Assembly (NCBI GenBank): GCA_037179515.1
Contig: JAXCGZ010000057.1
Span: forward strand, 112,001-176,000
DNA: 64,000 bases
Direction: 5' to 3'
DNA from: Halocaridina rubra
Lineage: Eukaryota; Arthropoda; Malacostraca; Decapoda; Atyidae
Shown: piece after piece, positions 11,594 through 25,937 of the stretch
Position numbering within the stretch: position 1 is the stretch's first letter
How the letters are laid out: each line of letters begins with the position of its first letter
The notes under the pieces: generated by a model
Database searches by the model: none
Told to the model about the DNA's origin: nothing
Seen by the model: the letters and a program-made list of their open reading frames with translations, nothing else
Made by a program: the position numbers and the translations under genes

Positions 11594-14500
11594 TTTTTGG
11601 GACACTCAAAACTTTGTGTGTAAAATTATGATATTAGAGATTACTTTTTTTTTTAATAATATAACTGTAAATTTCAAATACTTTGTAATTTCACTGGAAT
11701 AATGTAAAGTCTTTCAAGAAGAAGAGAACTGATTGCTTTTTCCTGATATTCAGACATATCCGAAGAATTTTGAGCAGAACTTATGACACCATATTCAGTT
11801 GTGCATTGGAATATGTTCAGAGGTGAAGGCAGACAAAAAAGATTTCTATTGAGTTCCAGATACATCGTCATTTTCCAAAAACTTTGCATGGTTTTTATTG
11901 TACAATGTATCAAACTTTTGTAGATGAAAGTAATCTTCTTGCTACTCAACCTTTTCGCTAGAAATATTCATGGCGCAGATTTATTATTACTACCATATTA
12001 CTTAAGAAATGAAGAAAGGGTAGTCAGTTAACTCATAAAGAATCTCATAATTAGCTGAGTACTTACCTCCATTATAATTCATAGCTTTATTAAGAGTATG
12101 TAATTGTGTAAATAAATTATAGTTTTCAGTTACCAAAGCACAGTCAAAATGTTTAAGTTAACAGTATGCAGCAGCAGGTAGTAGTCCAGCTGTAATGTTG
12201 TGCTACAGTTTTATTTGTCTGTAACAGTCTGTAGAGACAGTAAAAATATCTGCATTGGTAAGTTCATATTATTTAGGTTTCTAGAATATTAAAGCCTGTC
12301 GTTAGTATCAGGAAATACTGTACTTCCATGGACTTCTTGGAAATAATTTATGAATGTAAATGAGTTATTAGCTGCATTTATTATACAATAGGTTTTAAAC
12401 AATTCTACACAGATAAAAACTTGAATATAGTCACAGAGAGATGTATGAAATTAAATTTCAACCACGATCCATTTACATATGAAATCCCTGTTACATTGTA
12501 CATTTTGAATCATGAAAGACAATTGTACTGTATGCCATTCTTTAAGAAGTGCATATTACAGAAATACAAATTTCTAACAAACTATGCTTGATATTTAAGA
12601 ACACTCTGTAACACTTTAGTGAAATAGATGAATGTCCAGTTTACAGCACAATACAGAGAATATATATTAAACTCCCAATACCCCCATTTCCTTTCTAGAA
12701 CATAGGATTTAAAACTCACTGTATATAGGCTTTTTCAGCATTGTGCTGAATTTTGCTTAATAACAATTTTATATTTTGAGTATAACACTAAAACTAATAG
12801 TATGTATACTGAGCTCAGCAGAACTCTAAAGTTATTATGTTTTAGTAGTATGTACAGCATTGCCACATGTATACATTAGACTGCAAAGAATGTTTTTCAT
12901 ATTGGGAAACTTTTAAAAGTACTTTATTGCCTCTCTCATTTCATTTAAAAGGGAAAATACTAGGACTGAATTTGCCAGTTCTGTAAATTATCCTTCTATA
13001 CATCGTTGCTTCATGTTTGGTATTAGTTGGTGGCTTGACAGTGGTAGTACATAAGAAGGCACATTGTATTCCGTTATAGTACATAAGAAGGCACACTGTA
13101 TTCCGTTATTTTAGTACTACAAGCAATTTGATACGCAGTTTCTGGAAAGTGCAATTTTCAAGTTCACACCATAAATTAGGTAGATAGTTTGACTCAGAGG
13201 ATATGTAAGAGTAATAAACAATTGTATCTTTATTAGATGAAATCCCTTTAAAACTGTATTAACCACCTTAACGGCAAGAAAATCTTAGCCTTTTTTTTAT
13301 CAGAATTGAAAGGTTTCTTATATATCTAGATTTGATAGTTATCAAGTTTTATATGATTTTTTTAATAGCAGTTGTAATTACTATATATTGAAGGGAAGGT
13401 ATTCAAGCCATATTTTAAATACAGACATATCCTCCAAAACTTAAATATCATCAGTAGACGTATTAGCTATAGTGGTGATACAGTATAATGGTCAATGTTT
13501 AGTACTGGGAGTAGAATAGTTGTCGAAGGAGTAATGAAAGAGTATTATTTTCGATAATAGCAATTGTATACTGGCAAGTTTGCATGTATGAATGATGAGG
13601 AATGTGGATATGTGCTTTTTTAAAAGCACAAGAACTATTGTGTAGAAACGGGCTAATATTTTCCATTCATTAGAACATATCAACATTTACTCCTTTTCAG
13701 TAGGAGTATTGGTCTTCATCTTGGAGCCAATCATGTGGCTATATAATACACGTAAATTAATTGGAAGTATTAGTCTATTAATCATTTCAAGCAACCGAAG
13801 TGATGTTAATTGTGCCTCGTATTAGAGGATTCTGGAATGTTTACATATATTAAAGGCTTATTTAGAGACGAAAAGTGTATCTCAAATGACAAAACCATAA
13901 GGTATTGCTTTGAGAAATCGTGGTATAGCTTTTTCTTTTGCATTTTTGGCTTGATGACGTAGATTATATAAAGAATATCCAATAAACTCTTTCACTCTAT
14001 CTTTGTTTACATATGTAAATGAAAAAAATGAACCCGAGAATATTTCTCCTTTAATGAAATTTTCTCGCACTTGAACCTGGTATTTACAGTAATGTTAAAT
14101 AAAAAAATTAAGTACAGTATTTCGAGATGAAATCCATATTATTTTCACATATGTAATGTCATCTTGCCAGTCATGTACAATAAAATAAACATTGATTTTC
14201 AGTTTTCAGTAACAAGTTACAGTATATTGAAAGCTGAATATTTTGGGCTTTCTTTCTCGGCTTTTCATTATCCAAAAATTTAAGCATCTTTTCTTAGCCA
14301 TAAATATTTGTATAAGTTTAAGTTTATAATGTATGATACCCATACCATACTTTGAAAATATCAGGAAGGCCAAAAGTATGACTTGACAAATTACCATAAT
14401 ATGAAGTTTTCATGAAAAATGAAATATCAGTACAAGTTTTGAAGACAGTAATGTATTCTGCTAACTGTTAAAAGTTCTTAAGTGATGAACTTTATAAATT

Positions 14501-15085
14501 CATTTGTATTTAATCATGTAACAAAACTAGGACAACCAGTGAAGTACCTTTAGAACTATTTCTCGCTGATATTTATACTCTAGGTAAACTAACCAGCGAG
14601 ATGCTCTGAAACTAATATGGTATAGCCTGTTGTACATAACTTGATTAATGTGTCTGAGAGATTTTCTAACTCTTGCATTATTCAGTTTATAAGTAAATGG
14701 AATATTAGATTTTTTTTTTCAAAATTAAAGGTCATATGTTCTGGTCTGTAATATAGAAGTATAGAAGATACTGAGTCAGAAATAATATTTCGTTTTCTGT
14801 AATACTTTAGAGAAAAAAAGGTTGGAGAAATGTCACTAAATCAACCGTGTTTATTAAGTTTCTCCATGACTTTAATAATCCAAAGCATGAAATTTCAGTT
14901 TTGCTTTTGTGTGTAAGTTACATATCTTACCATATCAAAAATAAACAGCTATATCTTTACTTAACAGAATTTGATGTACTTCCCCTTGTAACTGCCTACG
15001 TTTTAGGTACTTACTGGGAGCCTTTGGACGTTTGTGTGTTTATGCCATTTTCCAATCATCACCATATTGATTTTGTCTTTTTCAG
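11594..15085. other. AT-rich stretch, possible 3' UTR or intron
   Basis: No transposon protein or long frame is visible. Short open frames on either strand have random composition. The only structure seen is a short tandem duplication at 13046-13109. Several AATAAA motifs occur but cannot be tied to a transcript. Confidence 0.45.
13046..13109 (+). repeat. 32-bp tandem duplication
   Basis: Two adjacent copies of AGTACATAAGAAGGCACAYT... with one difference, read directly. Confidence 0.8.
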
Positions 15086-15126
15086 AGGAGCTAGGTATTG
15101 ATGAAACTCTCCCAAAAGAAGGATAA
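15086..15126 (+). CDS. Candidate 3'-terminal coding exon of an unidentified host gene
   Basis: A strong acceptor (TTTTGTCTTTTTCAG, ending 15085) is followed by a stretch which, after two leading bases, reads ELGIDETLPKEG and stops at TAA (15124-15126). The other two frames stop within 14 bases. The peptide is hydrophilic and looks like a real C-terminus, but I cannot assign it. The intron phase is the same as one reading of the candidate at 11504, so the two could be alternative last exons of one gene. Confidence 0.3.
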
Positions 15127-17444
<2,318 letters not shown>

Positions 17445-17780
17445 CAGGGGGTCCCCATTTTAAGTCGTTCTAAGGTTATATTAGAGACCATTAAATAAAT
17501 AATAGCTTAAAAATAAATCCATTTTTTGACATACCAGTCATCCAGATGCAAACCAACAACAGTAGCAAAGGTAAGCAAGACTGTATAGTGTACTTTAACT
17601 ATTTTTATGTATTAGATTAAGAACTTAGATTAGTTTTCTATGTTTTAGAGTACCGGGTATTTATTTTTAGCATTGGTGGGGGGCCTAGGTTCGAATTATA
17701 GGTATGTTTCGACTCGAGTCAAAATCCGACTTAAGTCACCTGTCAGGAACGGAACCCTGACGTAAAGTGAGGACCCCCTA
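17445..17780. mobile_element. pogo/Tigger-like MITE
   Basis: A 336-bp unit with terminal inverted repeats. The left end is CAGGGGGTCCCCATTTTA. The right end read inward is TAGGGGGTCCTCACTTTACG. Both ends are flanked by TA (17443-17444 and 17781-17782), the target duplicated by Tc1/mariner/pogo elements. The interior has no transposase. The CAGnGGTCCCC style of end resembles pogo/Tigger elements, so it could have been mobilised by a Tigger transposase. The first base of the right terminus differs from the left. Confidence 0.7.
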
Positions 17781-17782
17781 TA

Positions 17783-19079
17783 TATTACTATACTAGATAT
17801 CTTTATAATTTATATACAGTACTTATCCCATTCTACATCTGTCATTTGTTAGTAGACAATTTATCTATTCCATTACTGTATTTTAAACATGCATCTTTTT
17901 TCACTATTTATTTTCGGGATTGCCCCTCCATTAGGTGGACTTTACACTAAAATATTGGGAATTCACCAGTATAAGAAACAAGATATTTCAGACCGTATGT
18001 AGATTATACTCATTGCTCTGATGAACCTGTAATGCATATGAAACTGTAAAATTCATCAAAAGATGTTATACAATATGAATATTCGTAACAATAAAATCCC
18101 CAGGGCTTGGGGAAAAAGAAAGCTACCGTCATATTTCCTGATTGTTAATCAATCAACTTTCCAACTAAAGTACCGTAAAGTATATCAACCGGAAATTATT
18201 GGATTTTTTATATGAATTTCAATCTACAAGTAGTAATTCATTCATACCAATTTTAACTTAACTGGAGAGTAATTATATTTCTACTCTAACTACTGTACAT
18301 AGAAAAAAAAGTGTTTTCGTAGGTACTCTTATATTTTATCCTGTATCAATGCTGGGAAATGCTTTGGTCCTAACATGTTATATAGAGCATTTCGCTTTTA
18401 TTCACCACTGAATTAAGCAGGATGACAAGTGAACAGACTTAAAGTGGGTAGCAGAGCTTCATCATACCCTGCACATCCTCATCCACTTTGTCAGCTATAA
18501 TTCGATAAGAAAAACAATCACATAGGAAGGGATTACTAGCTTTTCACTCCTCCCTTTCATTTTGCCCTTGTAAAATACACGAAGTATGGGCGTAGAACTT
18601 CACTACCTTGCCACTGGTATCTATCAGCATAGATATTTCCTTCAAGTATCAGTACTCTGCTTGGAACTAAGATGATAATAACTGGCTGTATTTGTGATAA
18701 TGTGTGTAGGACGAAACAAGCCATGTGCAGCCGATACAAAAGGTGATATAAACACCGTGATAAATTTCATACAGCAAGCAACCGATGACAACACGGCAAC
18801 GAAACCCAGACAAGAAAGTATAAAATACTGAAAACAATTTTTTGTGCAACTTGAAAAGATGTACAATGAATATGTTGTTCGAGAGCCAACTTACTATCAA
18901 AAGGTAAACCCCAGAATTTTGAATGAATTACATTACTCACATTAACTCACAGTCGATGTTCCAGAAGAGACCTCTAGGCCTGTGTATCCAGCTCTATATT
19001 ATCAGCTGATATTGTGGTCGTGTCAGTGGTGGTGGTGGCAATTTGAACAGTTTTGTTGTACTATATTTTAGCTTTATAG
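17783..19079. other. AT-rich stretch, then probable LINE 3' UTR
   Basis: Nothing is recognised from 17783 to about 18940. From about 18940 to 19079 the minus strand is probably the 3' UTR of the CR1-like LINE that starts at 19080, but its exact 3' end is not visible to me. Confidence 0.4.
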
Positions 19080-19495
19080 TTGTAATATAATTCTTGTTCT
19101 CCCCTGCTTTATCTAGATTTTTTCAAATTTTACTACCGATTCTGTCTAGTTCATTTTGAGGTAACATATTCCAGTTGTTGACTACTCCATGACAAAACCA
19201 ATTTTTTCTCTTTTCTAATCTTGACCTCTCCCAATATATCTTTCTGGAATATCCTCTTGTTCTCCTGTCTTTCCTAAGTCTAAATATATCTTGACAGTTC
19301 TGGATCACTCCTGATAAGACCTTAAATGTTTCTATCATATCCCAGCATACTCTACTGTATGGTAACATAGGTAGTTTCAGGTTTCTTAAACGATCTTTTC
19401 TTCAAAGTTGGTACCAGTTTAGTCGTTCTTCTTTGGACATTTTCAATGGAATCAATATCTTTCATAAGGTATGGTGACCATACCTGATTCGCATA
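19080..19495 (-). pseudogene. CR1-like LINE, C-terminal end (piece 5 of 5)
   Basis: Minus-strand frames give ITYANQVWSPYLMKDIDSIE, NVQRRTTKLVP, GDMIETFKVLSGV, DIFRLRKDRRTRGYSRKIYW and VVNNWNMLPQNELDRIGSK. These are the standard region after the RT in CR1/Jockey-group LINEs. The frame is shifted near 19370. It continues the LINE piece at 27451-29211 and was separated from it by insertion of Gypsy-B. About 40 bases of the LINE seem to be missing at the junction. Confidence 0.75.
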
Positions 19496-19864
19496 TGTGA
19501 TATAGTTACCAATTGAAATACACCTATAGTGGGATAGGACTAACTGGTCATTATGTACCTGACTTACCGTCTATATTACCACACTATCACTATAATATAT
19601 AATACTTAACGGCATTAGGAATAGAGGTTAGGGTTATGTTAGTAAGGGTAAGATATCGGGAAATGATAGGAAATATGTAGGAAATGCTTGGTGCTATTTG
19701 CAGGTATCGTCAGACATCTCTCTTAATTGGCGGGGGAATAAGATAGAGAGCTCTTCTACTCACTAGAATTAGATTAGAATAGGGATAATGTTTCTCAACA
19801 TAACATGTTAGGTAGAACTTTACTTAGAATTAGTGTACACTATACACTATGTAAAATATTACCA
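19496..19864 (-). repeat. Gypsy-B 3' LTR
   Basis: This aligns with 27124-27450. On the minus strand it starts TGGTAATATT next to the polypurine tract and ends ...ATATCACA. It is about 40 bases longer than the other LTR, partly from an extra segment around 19655-19690. Confidence 0.8.
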
Positions 19865-19884
19865 CTCCATTACAAACCTCCCCC

Positions 19885-20990
19885 CTACAAATCAAGCCGA
19901 TCCGGAAGCTTGACAACTCTAGCAGAGCAGAATACCGGAGTAGCCAGTTTGGGTGGAGCATCAACTTCAGCTCCACCATTAGGTTTGTCTACTCTCTCAT
20001 GAACCATTGGCAAAAGAGCAGACTCATCACTTATAACAGGTGAGAAAGTCGTAATAGACGTAGATAGAATACTCAGTGTAGATCGATTTAGAATCTGGTC
20101 TTGATGACATCTCACCACATGTCCTCCTAGAAGTTTACATCTGTAAGACACAGGACCAGTTTGTTTCAACACTTGTGCAGGAACCCAATGATTCTTAGAA
20201 ACTGTCGAATAATTCTGCACCATGACAGAAGACTTAGGTATCAAATCTAGATTTCTAGCAAATATTACTGTCATAATTAGATTCTGGTCTTTTTTTAGAC
20301 AACACAGTCTGTTGTACATGTTTACTAAGGTGTACTAGATCCAACGCGGTATGTAGCTTCCAGCCAAACATGAACTCAGCTGGAGACACTCCAGTAGTAA
20401 TATGAGGTGTCACTGTACTGGAAAAGATACCTATCTAACTTAGTTCTCCAATCTTCAACAGAGCAGTGTTAGAGAAAATTTTTAAAACCTTTGACAGTAT
20501 TTTCAGCCTGGCCATTCAAGCTTGGCTGGTAGGGTGCAGACGTGATATGATGAACACCAGTCTTCTCAAGAAATAGGTTGAATTCCCTAGATGTAAAACT
20601 AGGACCACTGTTAGAAACGTGCGTCATAGGAAGACCAAAATGTGAAAGAACATTTCTAATGAGATTAATAGTAGCAAAAGAACTGTCTTCAGTAGGTGGC
20701 ACTTCAATTCACTTAGAATGAGCATCAGCACGAGAAAATAGGTACCCATGACTGGACCAGCATAGTCAGCATGTACTCTCACCCATGGCCTCTATGGGAC
20801 AATCTCAAGGGTGTAAAGGTGCTTTCTTAGGCAATGCTCTGGTAGCTAAACAAATGGAGCACCCAGCTGACAAATCTTCAAGGTCGCAGTCCAATCCAGG
20901 CCACCAAACATAACTTCGGGTCAATTGTTTCATTTTAGTAGAGTCCAAATGCTCTTCATGTAACTCATTTAATATACCTTCTCTCCTTTT
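19885..20990 (-). pseudogene. Gypsy-B integrase (decayed)
   Basis: The pieces in minus order are a zinc-binding N-terminus (LHEEHLDSTKM ... AGCSIC, about 20960-20850), a core segment (20702-20469) with THVSNSGPSFTSREFNLFLE and APYQPSLNGQAENTVKGFK, and a C-terminal tail (20319-19885) with HWVPAQVLKQTGPVSYRCK. The catalytic Asp expected at the start of the SDNG-like motif reads Asn (VSNSG). The final Glu is present in GQAEN. Several stops separate the pieces. Integrase would insert the cDNA into the chromosome; this copy cannot. Confidence 0.75.
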
Positions 20991-21070
20991 AGGAGGACTA
21001 ATTACCCTAGGTTCCCATAGAATGCAACCTTGTAGAACACTTAACTCAGTTTTTTAATGGAAGAATGGTC

Positions 21071-21650
21071 CTAATTCATCCTCAACATTCTAAGCCAACC
21101 ACAGTCTAGATAGAGCAGCACTTTAGAAAGTATTGGGTCCTTAGAAGCCAACTTGCTAATGTCATTAGCATTTACAGGGGTGACATTCATTGTATTAACT
21201 AACTGGAACCACTCTGCACAAGCAGGAATGCTATTAGGTGCATTTGCTAGTGATGATCGGCTCAAAGCATCAGCTGTACTTAAAGATTTACCTGAACGGT
21301 GATACATCTCAAATGAATAGGTTTGTAGCATCAATGACCATCGCTGGATCCTACCAGAGGCTATTTCAGAATAGGCTTATTAGTGCTGAACAAACCTAGA
21401 AGTGGTTTGTGATCCGAAATTAGAGTAAATGCAAGACCCCACAAATAGTAATGAAATTTCTTCAGCACAAAAACAAGTGCAAGGGTTTCCTTCTCTGTCT
21501 GAGAATAATTGGCCTGGGCTTTATCTCGAGTTCGGAATGCATAATGTGCAGTTCTTCTGACAAAGAACAGCACCCAAACCATACTTAGAACTGTCAGCAG
21601 ATACAACAATAGATAAATTAGGGCCAAACTGAATTAGGCATCTAACAATA
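21071..21650 (-). pseudogene. Gypsy-B RNase H region
   Basis: ANYSQTEKETLALVFVLKKF and LISDHKPLLGLFSTNKPI are the conserved Glu- and Asp-containing RNase H segments of Ty3/Gypsy elements. The region continues to SGKSLSTADALSRSSL near 21280, the usual end of the domain. The frame is broken between the two halves (about 21361). Confidence 0.75.
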
Positions 21651-21799
21651 GCATTTTAGAGTCTTGGAAAGCTCTACTGAGTTCTTCATTCTACTTCCAT
21701 CTAACATCCATTCTCAAAAGATTCAAGAATAACAGCAGCATTTACCTCCAATATAAATTTAACATTCCCAAATAACTGCACAACTTTGTTAAATCCTTA

Positions 21800-22440
21800 G
21801 GCTCAGGGGCATTACAAATAGCATCTAACTTCTCCATAGTAGACTTCAAACCGGTAGAATCAATTGCATAACCCGAATATCAGACTTGGTCAACACCAAA
21901 AGAACATTTAGTAGGATGCAATTTCAGTCCAACTTCCTCTAGTCTTCTTAAAACTTTGCATAAACGCTCCTCATGTTCACAAGACTTAGCTCCCGACACT
22001 AGTATGTTATCAAGAAAAATAGAAACCCCAGGAATACCTCACAACAAAGTCCCCATAGTTTGTTGGAAAATTCCCAGAGCACTAGCTATCTTGAAACACA
22101 AACAGTTACACTGATATAATTCTCAGTGAGTGTTAATAGTAGTGAGTGAAAGTGACTCATGGCTAAGAAGAATCTGATTGTAGGTACTCTTCATGTCCAA
22201 TTTCGAAAAAATATTTCTACTCCCCAAAGTAGCAAATAAGTCATCATTTCTAGGTACAGGATATTTAGTAACTTTGCATGCATGGTTAGTGGTCAAACAA
22301 TTGTTTCCACAAATATGTACAGTTCTGTCACCATTCAGCACAGGTACAATAGGAGTAGCCCAATTAGGGTGAGCGACCGGATTAATGATATTTTGTTCCA
22401 ACAATCTGTCCAATGCTGCATCTACTTTAGCACTCATAGC
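21800..22440 (-). pseudogene. Gypsy-B reverse transcriptase (decayed)
   Basis: ALDRLLEQNIINPVAHPNWA, TPIVPVLNGDRTVHICGNN, KYPVPRNDDLFATLG, FSKLDMKSTYNQILL and, after frame changes, SIFLDNILVSGAKSCEHEER can be read in order. The catalytic YxDD box reads FLDN, so the second Asp is lost. Downstream LKLHPTKCSFG and a YLG(M) segment match the palm-thumb boundary. Confidence 0.75.
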
Positions 22441-22480
22441 GTATAGTACATTTTGGGCATTGCCTTGTAATACTTAGGTA

Positions 22481-22889
22481 CTACTGCCTCATCCACTTCA
22501 AAGAGACTTCCATTCCCTTATAACCTTCTAATTCTTCTTGGAAAAAATCAGGAAATTTCTCCATGGCAGACTTCTCAGCAATAGTATGCACAGCACTGTC
22601 CACTAGACTTAGGATACTATTTAGAACAGACAATGAATAATGACCAAATAGGTTAGGACCAGAATCCTTCACTATTCCGATAGCTTGATTTTCTAAAACA
22701 TGACCTTGGAACTTGATTTTTATCCAAAACTCCCGACACACAGGAATTTTGGAACCTCCATACTTCTTCATTTAAGTCTTAGAAGGCATTACTTTAGACT
22801 TAGCCTTAGGAAAGCACTTCAAAATTCTTGTTAACTGATAAGTACGAGCAGCACCTGTGTCCACCTGGAACCGGACATCAGCACAATCA
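22481..22889 (-). pseudogene. Gypsy-B aspartic protease to RT linker
   Basis: CADVRFQVDTGAARTYQ contains the protease active-site Asp-Thr-Gly. KCFPKAKSKV and CREFWIKIKFQGH follow after a stop near 22771. The upstream gag/protease junction is cut off at 22889 by the inserted Gypsy-C. Confidence 0.65.
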
Positions 22890-23930
22890 TCCAAGGTGGT
22901 TTGTGATCAGTTTCAATTACTATAGGTAAACCCAAAATATATTGCCGAAATCTTCTGCAAGCCCGGTAGCAGCTACACATTCCTTCACTATTTGACCCCA
23001 ATGCCTTTCACAGTCAGTCAGGGTCCTTGAGGAGAATGCAACTGGTTTCCAAGCACCATCATGATTTTGTAGGACCATTCCCCCAATGCCATACTCGTGT
23101 TTCTTTCTTAGGGTTGAAAAACTGTAGTACGGGGACAGTAGTCACAATTTCCTCTATAGAAGTAAATGCGTTCTGCTGCTCTATATGCCAAGTCCAGGCA
23201 TGCTTCTTAGATATAAGAGCATTTAATGGCTGCATAGCCTACTGAAACTGAGGAAGGAATCACGCCAGTAAATTTACCATGCCTAAAATCCTTCGAAGTT
23301 CAGACACATCTTTTGTAGGAGATAGGTCAAGAATGGGTTTTATTCATATTTGAACAGATTTTCACTCCTTCACAACTAATCCTATGCCCAAGATATTTGA
23401 TCTCCCTATGGCCAAAAGTACACTTATCTTAATTTAGTTTCAGCCCTGATTTTCAATTCTATTTAGAACTCGTGCCAGATTCTGGTCATGCTCTTTATCT
23501 GTATATCCATAAACGACAACGTCATATAAATAACATACAACCTCCGGCATATTGTGAAGTAATTCCTTCATCATTCTTTGAAATATTTCTGGCGCTACAC
23601 TAACGCCCATTGGTAATCTCATACATTTATAGCGGCCAAAAGGCGTGATAAAAGTGGTTAACTCCCTAGACTTCTATTCCAATGGTATCTGGTAGAACCC
23701 AGACTTTGCATCAAGCTTTGAAAACTTTACTCCCCTTGTGAAACAGCATACTAAATTTTCGAAAGTTGGCATTTCATAAACTTCCCTCCTTAAGTATTTA
23801 TTTAGGTACCTAAAATCTACACACAGCCTAACATCAAGAGGGTTGCTTTTATCTTTTAGCACCGGTACAATGGGGCTTACCCAGTCAGTGGGGTGAGTTA
23901 CTTTCTCAATGACCCCTGCATTTTCCAAAT
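22890..23930 (-). pseudogene. Gypsy-C reverse transcriptase and start of RNase H
   Basis: MENAGVIEKVTHPTDWVSPI, VRLCVDFRYLNKYLRREVYE, FSKLDAKSGFYQIPLE, MRLPMGVSVAPEIFQRMMKE and a catalytic-box region (CYLYDVVVYG) are readable at 23928-23500. The YxDD motif reads YLYD, so the first catalytic Asp is replaced. RNase H is recognisable only by GLPIVIETDHKPP at the very left end. Confidence 0.75.
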
Positions 23931-24102
23931 TATCTAGAGTGCTCTTGACTCCTGATACAGTCGATATAGCGATGATCCTGGCAGTGTGTACCCTGTAAGG
24001 GATGGCATCATCCTTAATGGACAGCTGAACAGGACCAGTCTTCCATTTTTCAAAGCCAAATAATGACTCCTTAAGTTCAACATTTCCCAGAAAAGAAATA
24101 AT

Positions 24103-24720
24103 TCATAAGTTCAATGCAGCGCCCCTACTCAATAATTTATTGATGCAATACTTATCATCCCCTAAAATATAGGCTTTTTCTCTTATAGTTTTATTTCTGT
24201 AAGTCATAGGAACCTTTACCATTCCTGCAACTCTCAGGCTGCCTGCAGGGCATACCAACTGACAATCTGAATCCATCAGCGCTAATTTTGACTTGCTGTT
24301 TATTAATTTCTCTCCAGTCGCTTTGTTAAAAATGGTAACATCAGCTCCAGTATCAACTTTGCAGCTAAGCGACTGAGACTCAATGACAATAGAAACCTTC
24401 ATTGTTTCACTATCTGGTCTACTAAACATATTGACTTCCCCTAGAAATGCTCTAACTCCAGCATCATCTTTACATTCATAGCCTTCTATGCTTTGTATGT
24501 CGTTGATCTGGCCATAGACATACTCAAAATGGTTATTCTTCTTGCACGTATTACAATACTTGCATCTATTCTCAGCCGTAATATTTCCACCACCCCTGAA
24601 CATTTTCTTCCCCTGCTGCACAGCAGCAATTTCTTTGGTTGCTGTGTTTAGTTCTTCTACTATGAGCATCATTGAAAGTCCTGGAATACTCAACATCATC
24701 ATGTAAGGATAGGTTCCCAT
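24103..24720 (-). pseudogene. Gypsy-C aspartic protease region (open frame of a dead element)
   Basis: A 205-residue open frame. A Cys-rich stretch at residues about 53-70 (CKYCNTCKKNNHFEY) looks like a degenerate nucleocapsid knuckle. CKVDTGADVTIFNK at about 117-130 is an intact Asp-Thr-Gly protease active site. MVKVPMTYRNKTIREKAYIL follows. Retroelement protease cleaves the gag-pol polyprotein. The frame is open, but both neighbouring domains are broken. Confidence 0.7.
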
Positions 24721-25174
24721 CTTTGTTATAGTACATCAATTCAGTCTTCTTGGCAAGATCATCATTTAAAATACCCGATACAAACTGATCCCTGATGCTC
24801 TCCTTTTTTTTTTAGCAAAACAATAGTGCTCTGCAGCAACAACCAATGCTCTCAGGTAAGCTTCAGTATCCTCAGTATGTCGTTGTGTTCGTCTTAAAAA
24901 TTGTCTCCTCAGCCTCAAGATATTCTTGTGTGGCAAAAATATGATGCAAATTTGTCTACTACTGCACTGTATTCTAAAATATGTGCAGCAGACAAATGTT
25001 TTAAGCACATCTACACTCTCCAGCTTCATGCCATTACTTCAAACTTGTTACCTGAATTTTTCCAGGCTTTTTATTGAATTCTGTCAAAAGCCAAAAAGTC
25101 TCAAACTGAGAGATGAATCGTTCCCAGTTGGGCTCTTGAAAATTCAAAGGCAGAGGCTGTCGGTACTGAGCCAT
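24721..25174 (-). pseudogene. Gypsy-C gag N-terminal region
   Basis: It starts MAQYRQPLPLNFQEPNWERF at 25174, then breaks with a stop near 25030. The next piece includes YLRALVVAAEHYCFAKKKRR, typical of the gag segment just before a C-terminal IRDQ-like motif (here DQFVSGI at about 24780). Gag forms the particle shell and binds RNA. At least two shifts are present. Confidence 0.6.
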
Positions 25175-25667
25175 ATTGTAGGGTTATTTAGCCTAACAAC
25201 ACGGCCTACTGTAGGTTAAAATGCAGTAACTAGCCAAACTGATTACAATTTATAACCAATGAGAAACAAAATTCAGATAATAATTATTTAAGCCTATGGA
25301 CCTTACAGCTTAGGCTTCCTTTCCTAAACCACACAAAAGTAAAAAGGTAAATCATCCATCATATAGGCTAGCCTACTTATAATACCCTACCAGCTCATAA
25401 TCTTGGCTTGACAATACTACAGTGGCCTAACTGAATAACCATTAGCCTGCCTAGCCTAATAACAGTACAGCCATAACCTATCTCAGCACAAACTAGTAAC
25501 TATTTATCACACCAGATTCTTTACCTCAGCTATCGAAAGAAATTTTCCCGATATAGCTGCAAGAGTAATCAACAACAAAATTATGTTCTGCTGAAACAAA
25601 ATCCTGAGATACCTGTAACCATTTGCTGGCGATTTGTAACATTTAGGAAAAGACTAGGCTAGCGAAG

Positions 25668-25687
25668 GTTGCGACTCGGGGCACCAT
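25668..25687 (-). promoter_or_regulatory. Gypsy-C primer-binding site
   Basis: Immediately after the CA end of the LTR (at 25687) the minus strand reads TGGTGCCCCGAGTCGCAAC. TGG plus a GC-rich tract is complementary to a tRNA 3' end (CCA). I do not assign the tRNA species. Confidence 0.6.
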
Positions 25688-25937
25688 GTACGACTTACCA
25701 TGGTCCAATACATTTATACTGGATATATCTTACCAATGTTTTAGTGGCAGGTATCGAGCAGTTTGAGTATTATTGCATCTTTGGTGTGTTTATAAAATTC
25801 TCGATTTCCTTTTTGCAGTCCCTTTGTCACGAATCACAATAATAATAAGTGCACATGCCCAATAAACAACATAAAACTATATGGTAAGCAAAAAGGGGAT
25901 TAGAAACCATAATTCGGATATGAACCAAACAAAGAAT

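Larger units (their letters stand above)
22890..25920 (-). mobile_element. Gypsy-C: second Ty3/Gypsy element nested in Gypsy-B, 3'-truncated
   Basis: In minus order the pieces are part of a 5' LTR (about 25920-25687, ending GTACA), a primer-binding-site-like TGGTGCCCCGAGTCGC, a leader of about 500 bp, gag, protease, RT and the start of RNase H. The element stops inside RNase H at about 22890, where Gypsy-B protease sequence resumes. No 3' LTR is present. Its protease and RT differ clearly from those of Gypsy-B, so it is a different family. The right boundary is approximate. Confidence 0.75.
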
